A DNA stretch of 64,000 nt from Marifrigoribacter sp047730175 (lineage in GTDB: Bacteria; Bacteroidota; Bacteroidia; Flavobacteriales; Flavobacteriaceae): the NCBI RefSeq assembly GCF_047730175.1, contig NZ_CP159833.1, forward strand, positions 1,488,001 to 1,552,000, written 5' to 3'. Shown piece by piece: positions 29,334 through 39,046 of this stretch; the first letter of the stretch is position 1, and the number at the start of each line of letters is the position of its first letter. The translations under genes and the position numbers were made by a program. Below the pieces are notes generated by a model. It saw nothing but the letters and a program-made list of their open reading frames with translations, was not told where the DNA came from and did not search any database.

Positions 29334-30368
29334 TTCTTGATAATTTGTATTGCTCTTAATTTCTTTTAAGCCTTTGTAAAGAGCTAATTCATCTAGTTTA
29401 TTTATCGTAAATTTTTCTTGTTTACAGGAAGCTACCATCCCAAGATCCTTAAGTCTTTTAGCTAAATATTCTTGCTCAAATTGACCTGGAGTTGGTATTA
29501 AAAACACATTTTTTTCTAATTTGGTGAGATCCATTATTGTTGTATAACCAGATCTTGCAATTATTACAGAACTTTCATTTATTGCTTTCTCTAATTCAAA
29601 GGTTGTCATAAAGTTTACAATTTTTATATTCTTTAAATCAAAAGTCGTTTGCTTGTTTTCAAGCACTCCTCTAACCACTAATATTTTTTGTTCAGTTCCC
29701 TTGAAAACCTTCAATAATTGAGTTTCTAATAAGGTGCGTTGAGGTTCTGGTCCAGATAAAAGTATAAGGATGTCATAGACCTTTGGGAGGTTTAATTTAT
29801 TCATTCTACTTAAAATACCTATATATTTTATTCTGAAAGGAGTATTTTTTAAATGACCCATTTCACCACTTAAACTAAATGGACCTTCAACATCTGGCAC
29901 CCAACATTCATTAAATTTATTCATTAATTTTTGATGAATTTTCGAACTTATAAAAGTAGTTTTTCCAGATAAAACTTTAATTTGATGGGTGATAAATACA
30001 CAAGGTATATTTTTATGATACACTCCAAGCCGATTGTCACTTATGATTCCATCTATTAATTTTTGATTGACTAATTCTTTTATGCATTTTTTTTCTTCTG
30101 AGATTGCTTTCTGAATGCTAGGTAGTTTTAATAATAAATTAATTCTAAAATTCTTTCCTTTTTTTGAATATTTAATATGATAAGAGGGTAATTCAATAGT
30201 TTTTAAAGACGGAAATTCTTTCCTAAGTAATAATAAAGCGCCACCATCTGAGGCAATGATTACATTATAATTATGGACAAGTAGAGCATTTATTAATGGA
30301 ATACAGCGTGTTGCATGGCCTAATCCCCAATGTAATGGAGCAACTAAGATGGTTTTTTTAGGTATCAT
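29298..30368 (-). CDS. Glycosyltransferase, MurG-like GT-B fold
   Basis: A 356-residue protein of the glycosyltransferase family 28/MurG-like group. The N-terminal motif is 'LVAPLHWGLGHATRCIPLI'. Later 'ILLSGPEPQR', 'IARSGYTTIMDL' and 'IPTPGQFEQEYLA' match the nucleotide-sugar binding lobe. I chose ATG 30368 over an in-frame TTG at 30419, because the core begins right after it. The sugar and acceptor are unknown, though glycolipid synthesis is plausible. It diverges from trmB and overlaps the histidine kinase gene at its 3' end. Confidence 0.8.
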   Translation of the reverse strand: MIPKKTILVAPLHWGLGHATRCIPLINALLVHNYNVIIASDGGALLLLRKEFPSLKTIELPSYHIKYSKKGKNFRINLLLKLPSIQKAISEEKKCIKELVNQKLIDGIISDNRLGVYHKNIPCVFITHQIKVLSGKTTFISSKIHQKLMNKFNECWVPDVEGPFSLSGEMGHLKNTPFRIKYIGILSRMNKLNLPKVYDILILLSGPEPQRTLLETQLLKVFKGTEQKILVVRGVLENKQTTFDLKNIKIVNFMTTFELEKAINESSVIIARSGYTTIMDLTKLEKNVFLIPTPGQFEQEYLAKRLKDLGMVASCKQEKFTINKLDELALYKGLKEIKSNTNYQELFSLFEGKRKL

Positions 30369-30430
30369 AAAACAAAGATAATAAAACGGAAAGCCGACCA
30401 ATTTCCTTAATTTCACCAAAAAATTATTTA

Positions 30431-31111
30431 GTGGGAAGTAAAAATAAACTAAAACGATTTAAAGAGAACGAAATTTTCTCTAATGTTGTTCAACCAACAA
30501 GAGATGAGGCGTTTAATAATTCGCTGAATTTAAAGGGTAATTGGAACAAAACTTTTTTTAAAAATGAGAACCCTATAGTTTTAGAATTAGGATGTGGTAA
30601 AGGAGAGTATTCTGTTAATTTAGCTCAAATGTATCCTGAAAAGAATTTTTTAGGAATAGACATTAAAGGTGCTCGATTTTGGAGAGGAGCAAAAACGGCA
30701 TTAGAAGAAAACCTAAATAACGTTGGTTTTTTAAGAACACAAATTGAATTAGTGGATTGTTTTTTTGAAGAAAATGAAGTGGATGAAATTTGGATAACTT
30801 TTCCAGATCCACAAATAAAATACAAACGAACTAAACACAGATTGACAAATTTAGAGTTCTTAGATAAGTATAAGAAAATTTTGAAACCCAATGGAGTCGT
30901 TCACTTAAAAACAGATAGTGAGTTCATGCACGGTTATACATTAGGATTGTTACAAGGGTTAAATTTGACTATAGAATATGCTCATCATGATGTATATGGT
31001 AATGAATATACTCCAAAAGAAGTCACTCAAATTCAAACTTTTTATGAAAAGCAGTATCTAGAAAAGAATAAGAAGATAACTTATTTAAGGTTTAGCTTTA
31101 CTTCTTTATAA
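30431..31111 (+). CDS. trmB: tRNA (guanine-N7-)-methyltransferase
   Basis: A 226-residue SAM-dependent enzyme that makes m7G46 in tRNA variable loops. It uses a GTG start. The SAM-binding motif is 'VLELGCGKGEYSVNLA', followed by 'FLGIDIKGARFWRGAKTA' and the family signature 'ITFPDPQIKYKRTKHRL'. The length and motif order are normal. It precedes a LysE-type transporter gene by 34 bp. Confidence 0.94.
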   Translation: MGSKNKLKRFKENEIFSNVVQPTRDEAFNNSLNLKGNWNKTFFKNENPIVLELGCGKGEYSVNLAQMYPEKNFLGIDIKGARFWRGAKTALEENLNNVGFLRTQIELVDCFFEENEVDEIWITFPDPQIKYKRTKHRLTNLEFLDKYKKILKPNGVVHLKTDSEFMHGYTLGLLQGLNLTIEYAHHDVYGNEYTPKEVTQIQTFYEKQYLEKNKKITYLRFSFTSL

Positions 31112-31145
31112 AAATAGTACCTTCACTCTGGAATATTTTTTTTAA

Positions 31146-31772
31146 ATGTCTCTATTATTAAATTTTATTATTGGTATTGTAGCTGCAATCGTAGGGGTTA
31201 TACCCCCAGGTTTCCTTAACCTAGCTGCAGCTAAAATTAGCATGTCTGAAGGTAGGAAGAGAGGATTACTTTTTTCATTAGGTGTTTCTACGACTGTTTT
31301 TATTCAAACCTATATCGCTTTACTTTTTGCGCGTTATTTAGATAACCATCCCGATATTGTAGATATGTTACAAAAGGTGGCCTTGGGTATATTTTTATGC
31401 ATCACCATTTATTTTTTCTTTATCGCAAAAGACATTCGAAAAGAAAACTCAAGACAAACACCTAAATCTAAAACAAATAGATTCTTTTCCGGAATGTTTC
31501 TCTCTGTTTTAAATTTACTACCTCTTCCTTATTGGGTTTATATTAGTATCACTTTCTCAACTTTTGGTTGGTTTAAATTTTCACAACCCGAATTACTGTT
31601 AACCGTTTTAGCTTCAGCAATGGGGACCTTTCTAGTCTTTGCAAGCTATGTTTGGTTTTTTAGACCTAAAGAAAGTCCTAAGCTTTTAAAGTTAAATATG
31701 AATTATATCATAGGGACTATTACCGCTGTGATTTCAATCATTACTTTTTTTAAAATATTAAAAAACATGTAA
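31146..31772 (+). CDS. LysE family transporter
   Basis: A 208-residue inner-membrane protein with six hydrophobic helices. The N-terminal region 'VIPPGFLNLAAAKISMSEG' matches the LysE/RhtB amino-acid exporter motif (P-G-P-x-N-L type). The substrate is unknown. The stop codon overlaps the ATG of the alkyltransferase-like gene by one base, so they are translationally coupled. Confidence 0.82.
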   Translation: MSLLLNFIIGIVAAIVGVIPPGFLNLAAAKISMSEGRKRGLLFSLGVSTTVFIQTYIALLFARYLDNHPDIVDMLQKVALGIFLCITIYFFFIAKDIRKENSRQTPKSKTNRFFSGMFLSVLNLLPLPYWVYISITFSTFGWFKFSQPELLLTVLASAMGTFLVFASYVWFFRPKESPKLLKLNMNYIIGTITAVISIITFFKILKNM

Positions 31773-32107
31773 TGGCAAAGTCTGAAGGGTTTTTTGAACA
31801 AGTCTATCAAGTAGCTAAGAAGATACCCTGTGGACGAGTTACATCCTATGGAGCAATTGCGAAGTATTTAGGCACTCCTAATAGCTCTAGAATGGTTGGT
31901 TGGGCAATGAATGCATCTCATAATGATTCTGAGGTACCAGCACATCGAGTGGTAAATAGAGTTGGGTTATTAAGTGGGAAGCATCATTTTGAAGGCACTA
32001 ATTTAATGCAGCAATTATTAGAGAGTGAAGGGGTTGAAGTTATTGAGAATAAAATTCAAGATTTTGAAACTTTGTTTTGGAATCCTATACAAGAGTTAAT
32101 TAGATGA
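31772..32107 (+). CDS. Alkyltransferase-like (ATL) MGMT-family protein lacking the catalytic cysteine
   Basis: A 111-residue protein equal to the DNA-binding domain of O6-alkylguanine-DNA alkyltransferases. The motifs 'VTSYGAIAKYLGTP', 'RMVGWAMNAS' and 'HRVVN' are intact. The active-site motif PCHRV is PAHRV (Ala57), so no alkyl transfer is possible. ATL proteins bind O6-alkylguanine lesions and hand them to nucleotide excision repair in other organisms, and the same role is inferred here. A bidirectional terminator follows. Confidence 0.88.
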   Translation: MAKSEGFFEQVYQVAKKIPCGRVTSYGAIAKYLGTPNSSRMVGWAMNASHNDSEVPAHRVVNRVGLLSGKHHFEGTNLMQQLLESEGVEVIENKIQDFETLFWNPIQELIR

Positions 32108-32148
32108 TATAAAAAAAGCCCCGTAAATAACGGGGCTTTTTTTATATC
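32106..32148. terminator. Bidirectional terminator between convergent genes
   Basis: GATATAAAAAAAGCCCCGT and ACGGGGCTTTTTTTATATC are near-perfect reverse complements around a 5-base loop, with A/T tracts on both sides, between the ATL gene and the PpiD-like gene. Confidence 0.9.
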
Positions 32149-32162
32149 AAATAGTTTAATGT

Positions 32163-34268
32163 TTAATAGAAATCAGATCTATTGTCTTCAATTTCCGCAG
32201 CTTTCTTTAAAGCTTCGTATATACTTGTATTTATTGAAGGAGTCTCTTTTGCAAAAGAGCTATAGTCTTGTAACTCGGGAGCTTTATTTACAGCTAAAAC
32301 ACGCACCATAAACACCCCAGATTTACCATCTATTAATTGAGTGTATTCTCCAGCATCTTTACCAAATGAAGCACCAACAACTTTAGCCTCTGTACCTGCA
32401 CCAGCAATTGTTGGACTAGCCATTGTTAAGGCGGTAGCAGTTTTTACAGTAACGTTTTGGTTCGTTGCAATTTCATTCATTACAGTTGAATTAATAGACT
32501 CACGAATTAATTTAGCTTTCTTTTCGTTTCTTAATAAAGGAAGTATTCTAGCAGAAGCTTCGGCAACACTCATTAAAGCTTTACCATTTCTTCTAGTAAC
32601 CTGTGCAATAATATAACCGTCAGCAATACTAAATCTTTTTACATCACCTACGTTAACATCTTCTTGAAATGCCCAATTAACTATACTTCTATTATTACCT
32701 ATACCAGGAATATTAGCATCTAATTCTCCAATTTTGTTAACAGGACGAACATCAACACTTTTTTCAGTAGCTAAAGCTGCAAAATCACCTTTAGCAGCTT
32801 CTAATTCAAATTTTGTTGCATTAGAAAAGACATCGTTAAGTGTTTTTTCCGAAGCCAAAATAGCTTTTGAAACTGTTGCTATTTTTATAACTTCTTGAAA
32901 ATTCTTTTGACCTTCAACTTCAATAATATGAAAACCAAAATCTGTTTTAACAACACCTAAGTCTCCTTTTTTCATTTCAAAACAGAAATCTCTAAATCCA
33001 GGTACCATTGCATTGTAATTAAACCAGTCATAACTTCCACCGTTTGGAACACTGTTTGTATCTGCTGAAAATGTTTCAACTAAAGAAGAAAACTTTGAAA
33101 GGTCATTTTTTAATACACTACGAATACTGTCTGCAGTTACCTTTGCTTGAGCTTCAGTTTGAGTTACATCTGGATTTGAGCTAGAAGCACCTAAAAATGG
33201 AATTAATATATGCCTAGCCTTTACAGAATCTGGTAATTGTTTTTTCCCGATAAGTTTTGTTAAGTTATATGAATTATCCACTTTAAAGGGTCCATAAACT
33301 GAATTAATTGCTAAAGATGGAACGGTATCTTTTATAGCAGCAGGTAATTCAGATTTAAAAAACCATTTGTCTAAAAATGGTTGATCTGAATTTGCATTAA
33401 CAAAGTCTTGATTGTCGGTTGCGTTTTTAAAACCAGGTAAAGTATCATTAGTTTTAGTAACCGCATTATATTCAATTTTACTTTCTAATAGAGATTCGAT
33501 TGAAATTTTGGCATCTTCAATATCTGTTTGTGAAGGTTTTTCAGAAAAAGCAACATATTGAATATCTGCTTGCGGATCTATTTCAAACTCTGAAGCATGA
33601 CTTTTAACATATTGTTCAATTTCAGCATCCGAAATCGTAACATCTTCATCTGCTATTTTAGAATAAGGAATTTGAATATATTCAATATTGATTTTATCAT
33701 TTTCGAAACGGTATTCTTGTTCTCCTTCTACTAGGGTAGTACTTAAACCTCCTTTTACAAGATTAAAATAGCTGGTTTCTAATACATTTGCTGCAATATT
33801 CTCTTCGAAATCTAACCATTGTTGGTATTCAACACCATTTCGAGATATTATATCTGCAATGTATTCTTGCATTTTACCTTCATCAAATAAACCTGCTTCA
33901 TTTTGGAAGGTTGGATTATTGGCTAAAGCAGTACGTAACGAATTACTTATTTGCTCTTTTTCAGCAGTAAGACCTAATGCTTCATATTGTTCATTAAGTA
34001 GTATGCGACGTAATTCACGTTCCCAAACAACATTCATTGCTTGAGTTGTAGAACTACCTCCGCCTAAATTACGTTGGGCAGCTTCAACTTGTTTCATGAA
34101 ACCTTCCCGAGGAATATCTGTCCCGTTAATGGTTGCTATATTTGTTTCTCCTTTAGGAGAACTCGTACCTTTATTAATTACTCCATCAAGAACAAAAGCG
34201 AATAGTGCTAATGCTATAATAATGATAAGGAATACACCTCTTTTTCTAATACTGTTTAATATTGCCAT
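32163..34268 (-). CDS. PpiD-like periplasmic peptidyl-prolyl isomerase
   Basis: A 701-residue membrane-anchored foldase. A single N-terminal transmembrane helix (GVFLIIIIALALFAFVLDGV) is followed by a SurA-like helical chaperone domain and a parvulin PPIase domain around residues 345-450 ('VKARHILIPF', 'NGGSYDWF', 'GDLGVVKTDFGFHIIEV'). The family assists outer-membrane protein folding in the periplasm. It is the last gene of a seven-gene envelope run and has a terminator after it. Confidence 0.9.
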   Translation of the reverse strand: MAILNSIRKRGVFLIIIIALALFAFVLDGVINKGTSSPKGETNIATINGTDIPREGFMKQVEAAQRNLGGGSSTTQAMNVVWERELRRILLNEQYEALGLTAEKEQISNSLRTALANNPTFQNEAGLFDEGKMQEYIADIISRNGVEYQQWLDFEENIAANVLETSYFNLVKGGLSTTLVEGEQEYRFENDKINIEYIQIPYSKIADEDVTISDAEIEQYVKSHASEFEIDPQADIQYVAFSEKPSQTDIEDAKISIESLLESKIEYNAVTKTNDTLPGFKNATDNQDFVNANSDQPFLDKWFFKSELPAAIKDTVPSLAINSVYGPFKVDNSYNLTKLIGKKQLPDSVKARHILIPFLGASSSNPDVTQTEAQAKVTADSIRSVLKNDLSKFSSLVETFSADTNSVPNGGSYDWFNYNAMVPGFRDFCFEMKKGDLGVVKTDFGFHIIEVEGQKNFQEVIKIATVSKAILASEKTLNDVFSNATKFELEAAKGDFAALATEKSVDVRPVNKIGELDANIPGIGNNRSIVNWAFQEDVNVGDVKRFSIADGYIIAQVTRRNGKALMSVAEASARILPLLRNEKKAKLIRESINSTVMNEIATNQNVTVKTATALTMASPTIAGAGTEAKVVGASFGKDAGEYTQLIDGKSGVFMVRVLAVNKAPELQDYSSFAKETPSINTSIYEALKKAAEIEDNRSDFY

Positions 34269-34356
34269 CTTTCATTCTAATTTATAGGGGGCGAAAATAC
34301 CATTTTCCAAGCTTTATAAAAAACTTAGATTGAAAAATGTGAGAAAATTTTAGAAT

Positions 34357-35610
34357 TTAATCTTTACTGCTACTTTTTATTTCAACAAGCTCAATTTTTG
34401 TGGTAGAAACTTCAAGTATTTTAAAGTTATAGTCCTCAATATCAATTGTTTTATCTTTATCTGGAATATCTTCGGTATAATAAACAATCATTCCTCCCAA
34501 AGTTTCATAATTTTCGTTTTCGGGTAAATTTAACTTATAGGTTTCGTTTATATAATCAACATCCAATCGAGCAGAGAAAATAAAATGGTCTTTATTAATA
34601 ATTGTTTCGGTATGATCAAGTAAATCATGTTCATCTTCAATTTCACCAAATAATTCTTCTATAATATCTTCTACAGTTAAAATTCCAGAGGTTCCGCCAT
34701 ATTCATCTATAACTACAGCAATACTTTTACTCTTTTTTGTTAGTACATTAAGTACGTCTTTTACTAACATGGTTTCTGGTACGAAAACAACAGGAATAAG
34801 GATAGATTTTAGAGATTTAGGTTTTTTAAATAATTCGAATGAATGTATGTAACCTAAAATATTATCGATATTATCTTTATAAACTAAAATTTTTGAAAGT
34901 CCGGTTTCTATAAAAAGAGATTGTAATTGTTTTGGGCTAGCATAAATATCGACTGCAACTACTTCAGTTCGGGGAACCATAACTTCTCTTGATTTTACTT
35001 CTGAAAAATCGAGTGCATTTTGAAAGATTTGTATTTCACTATCTATATCATCTGTCGTTTCAATAGAATTCATTTGTTCAGAAATATAATTTCCTAACTC
35101 TAGTTTACTAAAGCTTAGCTGAACACTATCACCTTCAGTTTTAAAAATTAGTTTCAGAATTTTATCAGAGATCCAAATAACAAATTCAGAAATTACAGAA
35201 AAGATGATATAAAAAAAATAGGCAGGTACTGCAAGAATTTTCAAAAGGCTATTCGCATAAATTTGAAAAAATACTTTTGGTAAAAACTCAGCAGTTAGCA
35301 ATATAATAACCGTCGAAATAATAGTTTGTACTAATAATGCTATAAAACCTTCAAGAGCTATAAATTGCACTAATAAATCACCCATATAGAGCCCATAGAT
35401 AACTAAGGCAATATTATTCCCCACTAGCATGGTAGCTATAAATTTTGAAGGACGATGTGTTAGTTTATTTAACACCTTTGCTAAAAACCCACTTTGTTGT
35501 TTTTCTATAGCAATATGTACTTTATTGGAGGACACAAAGGCAATTTCCATTCCCGAGAAAAAGGCGGAAAGAATTAACATCGTTATAATAATGATTATAT
35601 GATATTCCAT
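34357..35610 (-). CDS. CNNM/CorC-type hemolysin family transporter
   Basis: A 417-residue inner-membrane protein. A DUF21/CNNM domain of four helices starts with 'SAFFSGMEIAFVSSNK'. Then comes a CBS pair ('VMVPRTEVVAVD', 'IAVVIDEYGGTSGILTVED') and a C-terminal CorC/HlyC domain. Relatives have been linked to divalent cation export, and the flavobacterial GldE gliding protein belongs to the same family. The neighbours here are not the usual gldE neighbours, so I do not use that name. Confidence 0.87.
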   Translation of the reverse strand: MEYHIIIIITMLILSAFFSGMEIAFVSSNKVHIAIEKQQSGFLAKVLNKLTHRPSKFIATMLVGNNIALVIYGLYMGDLLVQFIALEGFIALLVQTIISTVIILLTAEFLPKVFFQIYANSLLKILAVPAYFFYIIFSVISEFVIWISDKILKLIFKTEGDSVQLSFSKLELGNYISEQMNSIETTDDIDSEIQIFQNALDFSEVKSREVMVPRTEVVAVDIYASPKQLQSLFIETGLSKILVYKDNIDNILGYIHSFELFKKPKSLKSILIPVVFVPETMLVKDVLNVLTKKSKSIAVVIDEYGGTSGILTVEDIIEELFGEIEDEHDLLDHTETIINKDHFIFSARLDVDYINETYKLNLPENENYETLGGMIVYYTEDIPDKDKTIDIEDYNFKILEVSTTKIELVEIKSSSKD

Positions 35611-35649
35611 ATAGTATTGCCTAAATAAAGTGTAAGCATATTGTATTTA

Positions 35650-35847
35650 TTATTCTTTATTACGCTCTTCCATTTTTTTTCTAAATTTTCTTTTAAAGAA
35701 AAACATAAAAATAGCTACAATTCCAAAAAAAGCAAATAAATAAGATCGATATCTATCTTCTTCCCAATTAATAATTACAACATAAAGAGATAATGCTGCC
35801 ATAAGAATATAGGCATATTCAAAAAGGCGGTATATTTTATTGCTCAT
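35650..35847 (-). CDS. Small membrane protein, unknown function
   Basis: A 65-residue protein with two hydrophobic helices ('YAYILMAALSLYVVIINW' and 'FAFFGIVAIFMFFF') and a Lys/Arg-rich tail. No family is recognised. It overlaps the end of lptC by 11 bp and is followed 39 bp later by the CNNM gene. Its retention inside this tight operon supports it as a real gene. Confidence 0.72.
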   Translation of the reverse strand: MSNKIYRLFEYAYILMAALSLYVVIINWEEDRYRSYLFAFFGIVAIFMFFFKRKFRKKMEERNKE

Positions 35848-36412
35848 CGGTTATTTCTTTTTTATCAATAATTTGTACTCCTTGATTTTTCCTTGAAATG
35901 AAAGTTTTAAAATCTTCACTTGAGTCGAATGTAGCTCCATCATTATAAGACCCATCATTAAACTCTATACGATAGGGTTGGTCTGTAAAAACCCATTGGT
36001 TTTTTTGGTCCCAATATAATTGTTCGGCATTTAATACTAAGCTATCACTTGTTAAGAGAACAACCTCGTCTCTTAAATCGACCATATTAGTGCCTTCATA
36101 ACGAATGGCATACTTAGAAGTTATGGTTGTTTTTTCTTGTTTGTCGTTCCAAAAATAAACAGTGACTCCTTCGGGAAACTCTTGATAAGGAAATTCAAAA
36201 TTTGAAAAGTCCCAAAGTACTGGTGCTAATAAATTGGTGACTACTTTCCCAGAATCTGTATATTTTAAATTAATGTTTTTGCCCATTGCAATAGGGGCTT
36301 CATCTTTTAAGTTTAATTTTTGAATATTTTTTTTATTTCCTTCACATGCAAAAAGCGTGATGGCAAATACTATTGCTATCACGCTTTTAAACATATAATT
36401 TGTTTTGTTCAT
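35837..36412 (-). CDS. lptC: LPS export ABC transporter periplasmic component LptC
   Basis: A 191-residue protein with a lipoprotein-type signal (hydrophobic run ending LFAC, residues ~20-23). The mature part is rich in beta strands, with the LptC-like pattern 'YTDSGKVVTNLLAPVLWDF' and 'YWDQKNQWVFTDQPYRI'. LptC bridges LptFGB in the inner membrane to LptA for lipopolysaccharide transport. No other lpt genes are in the window. It begins 2 bp after the TPR protein stop and overlaps the next small gene. Confidence 0.8.
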   Translation of the reverse strand: MNKTNYMFKSVIAIVFAITLFACEGNKKNIQKLNLKDEAPIAMGKNINLKYTDSGKVVTNLLAPVLWDFSNFEFPYQEFPEGVTVYFWNDKQEKTTITSKYAIRYEGTNMVDLRDEVVLLTSDSLVLNAEQLYWDQKNQWVFTDQPYRIEFNDGSYNDGATFDSSEDFKTFISRKNQGVQIIDKKEITDEQ

Positions 36413-36414
36413 TC

Positions 36415-37782
36415 TTATAAATTAGGAACCTTTACGCTTCCACCTATCCAACAGTTAAAGGTAATAGTTTTTCCTGCCATATCTTCACTAAAGATATCAC
36501 TTTTTGTAGGAGCCCTTTGTCTATAGCTGCTTGATGCTGCTCTTGCATTTTTTGCAGTTGAAGCATCTACTCTTGCTGCTTTATCAGCCATTTGCATTGC
36601 TAACCAGTTTACGGCTCTTTTTTCGAAAACAGTAGTACCACAACCATTTGAGCTCTTCGCATACATTTGAGCTATTTTTAAATAACAAGTACCAAATGAT
36701 GGTTTGTTATCTAAGGCTTTACGATAATAGCTTCTTGCTTTACCATACGCACCACTTTTTCTAAAGTTTTCAGCAATCTTATAATATACTTTGGCTTTAT
36801 CACTAGGGTTTGTTTCTAACTCAGCTGATTGATTAAAGTAATTTAATGCATCACTATCTTTATCATCTTTTGTCGCTAAAATCCCTAAGTAATATGCAGA
36901 TTTTGCAGAAGGTTCAAGCGTATGTAATTGTTGTACCATTTGATAAAACAATGGAGTTTCACAATCTTTAGAATTTAATCTACCTGCCGATTTCTTTAAC
37001 CAAGACACATCATTTTTGTTTGCTTCAAAATCTCTTGTATATAATGGAATTAAGTTTGGACAATCTGCAATAATACCTAACTTACCATCGACACTACCTT
37101 TTACTGTACCGTATGCTATTAGGTTTTTTTCATATGCTTTCAATCTTTTTCCCTCTTTTGAAGTCAATTTTTCTCCAGATTCTTCTTTATCCAATAATTG
37201 AGTAAGTTTAGAAGCTAAGTCAATTTCTTCTTTCTCAATTTTTTCATAAACAATATCATATAGATTGAATACATCTTGAACATCTTTGTTACCAGCATCA
37301 AATAAACCTTTAGCTAATGAAAAATAAGTGTATAAACTTTTCGGACTTGTAAAAGTTTCTTCATCTAGTTTAAATGCTTCATCAAAACTATCGAATTGTT
37401 CTTGCTTCGTACCGATTTCATTATCATAATTTATTTGTGCAATTCTTGATAATGTTCTCCCTTTTTTAATCTTATTAGGGAAATATTGCATTTGATATTG
37501 GTAAGCTTTTATTAAATCTTTTACTTTAGATTGATCTCCTTCTTTAATATAATGTTTAAACATTCTTGCTGCATATTGATAGGTAGCAATACTATAAGAG
37601 GGACAGTTATTTACAACGTTTTCATAATGTGGAAGTGCTGCATCATAGTTTTTTGCTTTTGCAGGTTCAACAAATAAAGATAATGTAACAACACAGTCAT
37701 TATTAGCTTGAGCAATAGCTTTACTTCCAAAGCTTAGCGCTATAAGAGTTACAAGTAAGATTGTTTTCATTTTCATTTTCAT
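36415..37782 (-). CDS. Exported tetratricopeptide-repeat protein
   Basis: A 455-residue exported protein. I chose the ATG at 37782 because it gives a clean signal peptide (MKMKMKTILLVTLIALSFG, ending KAIAQ). An in-frame ATG at 37809 would overlap the upstream gene. TPR-like helical repeats are visible, for example 'AKVYYKIAENFRKSGAYGKA' and 'PSFGTCYLKIAQMYA'. No enzymatic motif is present. The operon position between an outer-membrane barrel and lptC suggests an envelope scaffolding role (inference). Confidence 0.82.
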   Translation of the reverse strand: MKMKMKTILLVTLIALSFGSKAIAQANNDCVVTLSLFVEPAKAKNYDAALPHYENVVNNCPSYSIATYQYAARMFKHYIKEGDQSKVKDLIKAYQYQMQYFPNKIKKGRTLSRIAQINYDNEIGTKQEQFDSFDEAFKLDEETFTSPKSLYTYFSLAKGLFDAGNKDVQDVFNLYDIVYEKIEKEEIDLASKLTQLLDKEESGEKLTSKEGKRLKAYEKNLIAYGTVKGSVDGKLGIIADCPNLIPLYTRDFEANKNDVSWLKKSAGRLNSKDCETPLFYQMVQQLHTLEPSAKSAYYLGILATKDDKDSDALNYFNQSAELETNPSDKAKVYYKIAENFRKSGAYGKARSYYRKALDNKPSFGTCYLKIAQMYAKSSNGCGTTVFEKRAVNWLAMQMADKAARVDASTAKNARAASSSYRQRAPTKSDIFSEDMAGKTITFNCWIGGSVKVPNL

Positions 37783-37801
37783 AATGTTTGTGTTAGTAGT
37801 T

Positions 37802-39046
37802 TTAATCATAATATCTTTTTTCAAACCATCTATCATTTAAAGATAGACTTATTATTGTGTTGAAAAAGTTTTCTTTGACTAATCCTTGGTTTTTAGTTCC
37901 TCGTTGTCCCAATTCAAATCCTAAATTTAGATTTGAGAATATTCGTCCAACTGGTAAACCAACTCCAAAAGATATGCCAAACTCGTTTATGTCTTCACCT
38001 CTTATGTTAATTCCTGTTTCTTCGTATCGAATTCCTGCTCGGTAAACTACTCTACTCCAGTAATTTCCAATAGAATTATAATTAGGAATATAATATCCTC
38101 CTATACCAAAATTTGATGCATCCGTGTAAGTTACATCGGCAATTGAGAAAGCACTGTTTGCAAAATTACTCGTTTTTATACCAGTATATTCAGCGCCAAC
38201 AAACCAACTTTTAGACTTTCCTATACCTGCACCAATTGTAAATTGAGAAGGGTACTTTAAATTTGTGTCTTCTACAATAATCTCAAATTCATACGCTGTA
38301 AGATCAATTCCTAGATCATTCCTAATTACACTTGAAACTTGTTTGAAATTTTCAATTACAAAATCATTTTCAGGAGTAAATGTAGCAGATGTTGTTAATT
38401 CTAATTTTTCTGAAACCATTGTTTTATAAAACGCTCCAAATTTGAAACTGAATCCTAAAATATCTGATTTATTAACAATTTTAGTTCCGTATTGAAATTC
38501 ATCTAATACATGATTGAAAGAGGTATTTTCAATATTTCCAAAGTTATAACTAGTTTCTACTCCAACACTTAATTTGGGGGTCACTTTATATCCAAGACTT
38601 AAAAAAGCCCTATTAAGTCCTCCGGTTCCTGTAAATTGTGTTGTAGTGCCTTCTGTGCTTGAATCTATTTGATATCCAACAGAAGTAAAAGGAATAAGCC
38701 CAAAGCTTGCTCCAAACTTACCCATCGGAATTCCAATAGCAATATAATCTAATGAGGTAGTCGATGTTCTTTGCTTTTCAGCATCTGTGTCCAGTGTTAA
38801 GTATCGATGACTTGCTCCAACTGAATAATTAATCAATTTTAAATCTGCAAGACCTGCTGGATTTTGTAGGTTTATATGAATACTGTCAGTTAAAACGCCT
38901 ATACCACCCATAGCGCGATTTTCAGCTGTTCCTTTAAACTTTATTTCTCCAATTCCATAGAAAGAATAAGGTGAAGTAGTTCCTTCTTGAGCTAAAGAAA
39001 TACCTGAAATAAAAATGATTAATACTACTAAAATACGTTTCAACAT
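37802..39046 (-). CDS. Outer-membrane beta-barrel protein (FadL/OmpP1-like)
   Basis: A 414-residue exported protein. The signal peptide ends 'SGISLAQ'. The mature protein opens with 'TTSPYSFYGIGEIKFKGTAE' and 'RAMGGIGVLTDSIHINLQNP', a pattern shared by FadL/OmpP1-type barrels that begin with an N-A-G-P/A-like plug. Alternating strands continue to the C-terminus. The cargo is unknown. Its start overlaps the 3' end of coaX by 7 bp. Confidence 0.8.
   Translation of the reverse strand: MLKRILVVLIIFISGISLAQEGTTSPYSFYGIGEIKFKGTAENRAMGGIGVLTDSIHINLQNPAGLADLKLINYSVGASHRYLTLDTDAEKQRTSTTSLDYIAIGIPMGKFGASFGLIPFTSVGYQIDSSTEGTTTQFTGTGGLNRAFLSLGYKVTPKLSVGVETSYNFGNIENTSFNHVLDEFQYGTKIVNKSDILGFSFKFGAFYKTMVSEKLELTTSATFTPENDFVIENFKQVSSVIRNDLGIDLTAYEFEIIVEDTNLKYPSQFTIGAGIGKSKSWFVGAEYTGIKTSNFANSAFSIADVTYTDASNFGIGGYYIPNYNSIGNYWSRVVYRAGIRYEETGINIRGEDINEFGISFGVGLPVGRIFSNLNLGFELGQRGTKNQGLVKENFFNTIISLSLNDRWFEKRYYD

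Noticed and set aside
30369..30419. TTG start extending the MurG-like protein by 17 residues
   Set aside because: The extension is not family-like, and an ATG lies two codons before the conserved N-terminal motif.
37783..37836. Longer start for the TPR protein
   Set aside because: It would overlap the upstream gene and bury the signal peptide, whereas the ATG at 37782 gives a normal one.
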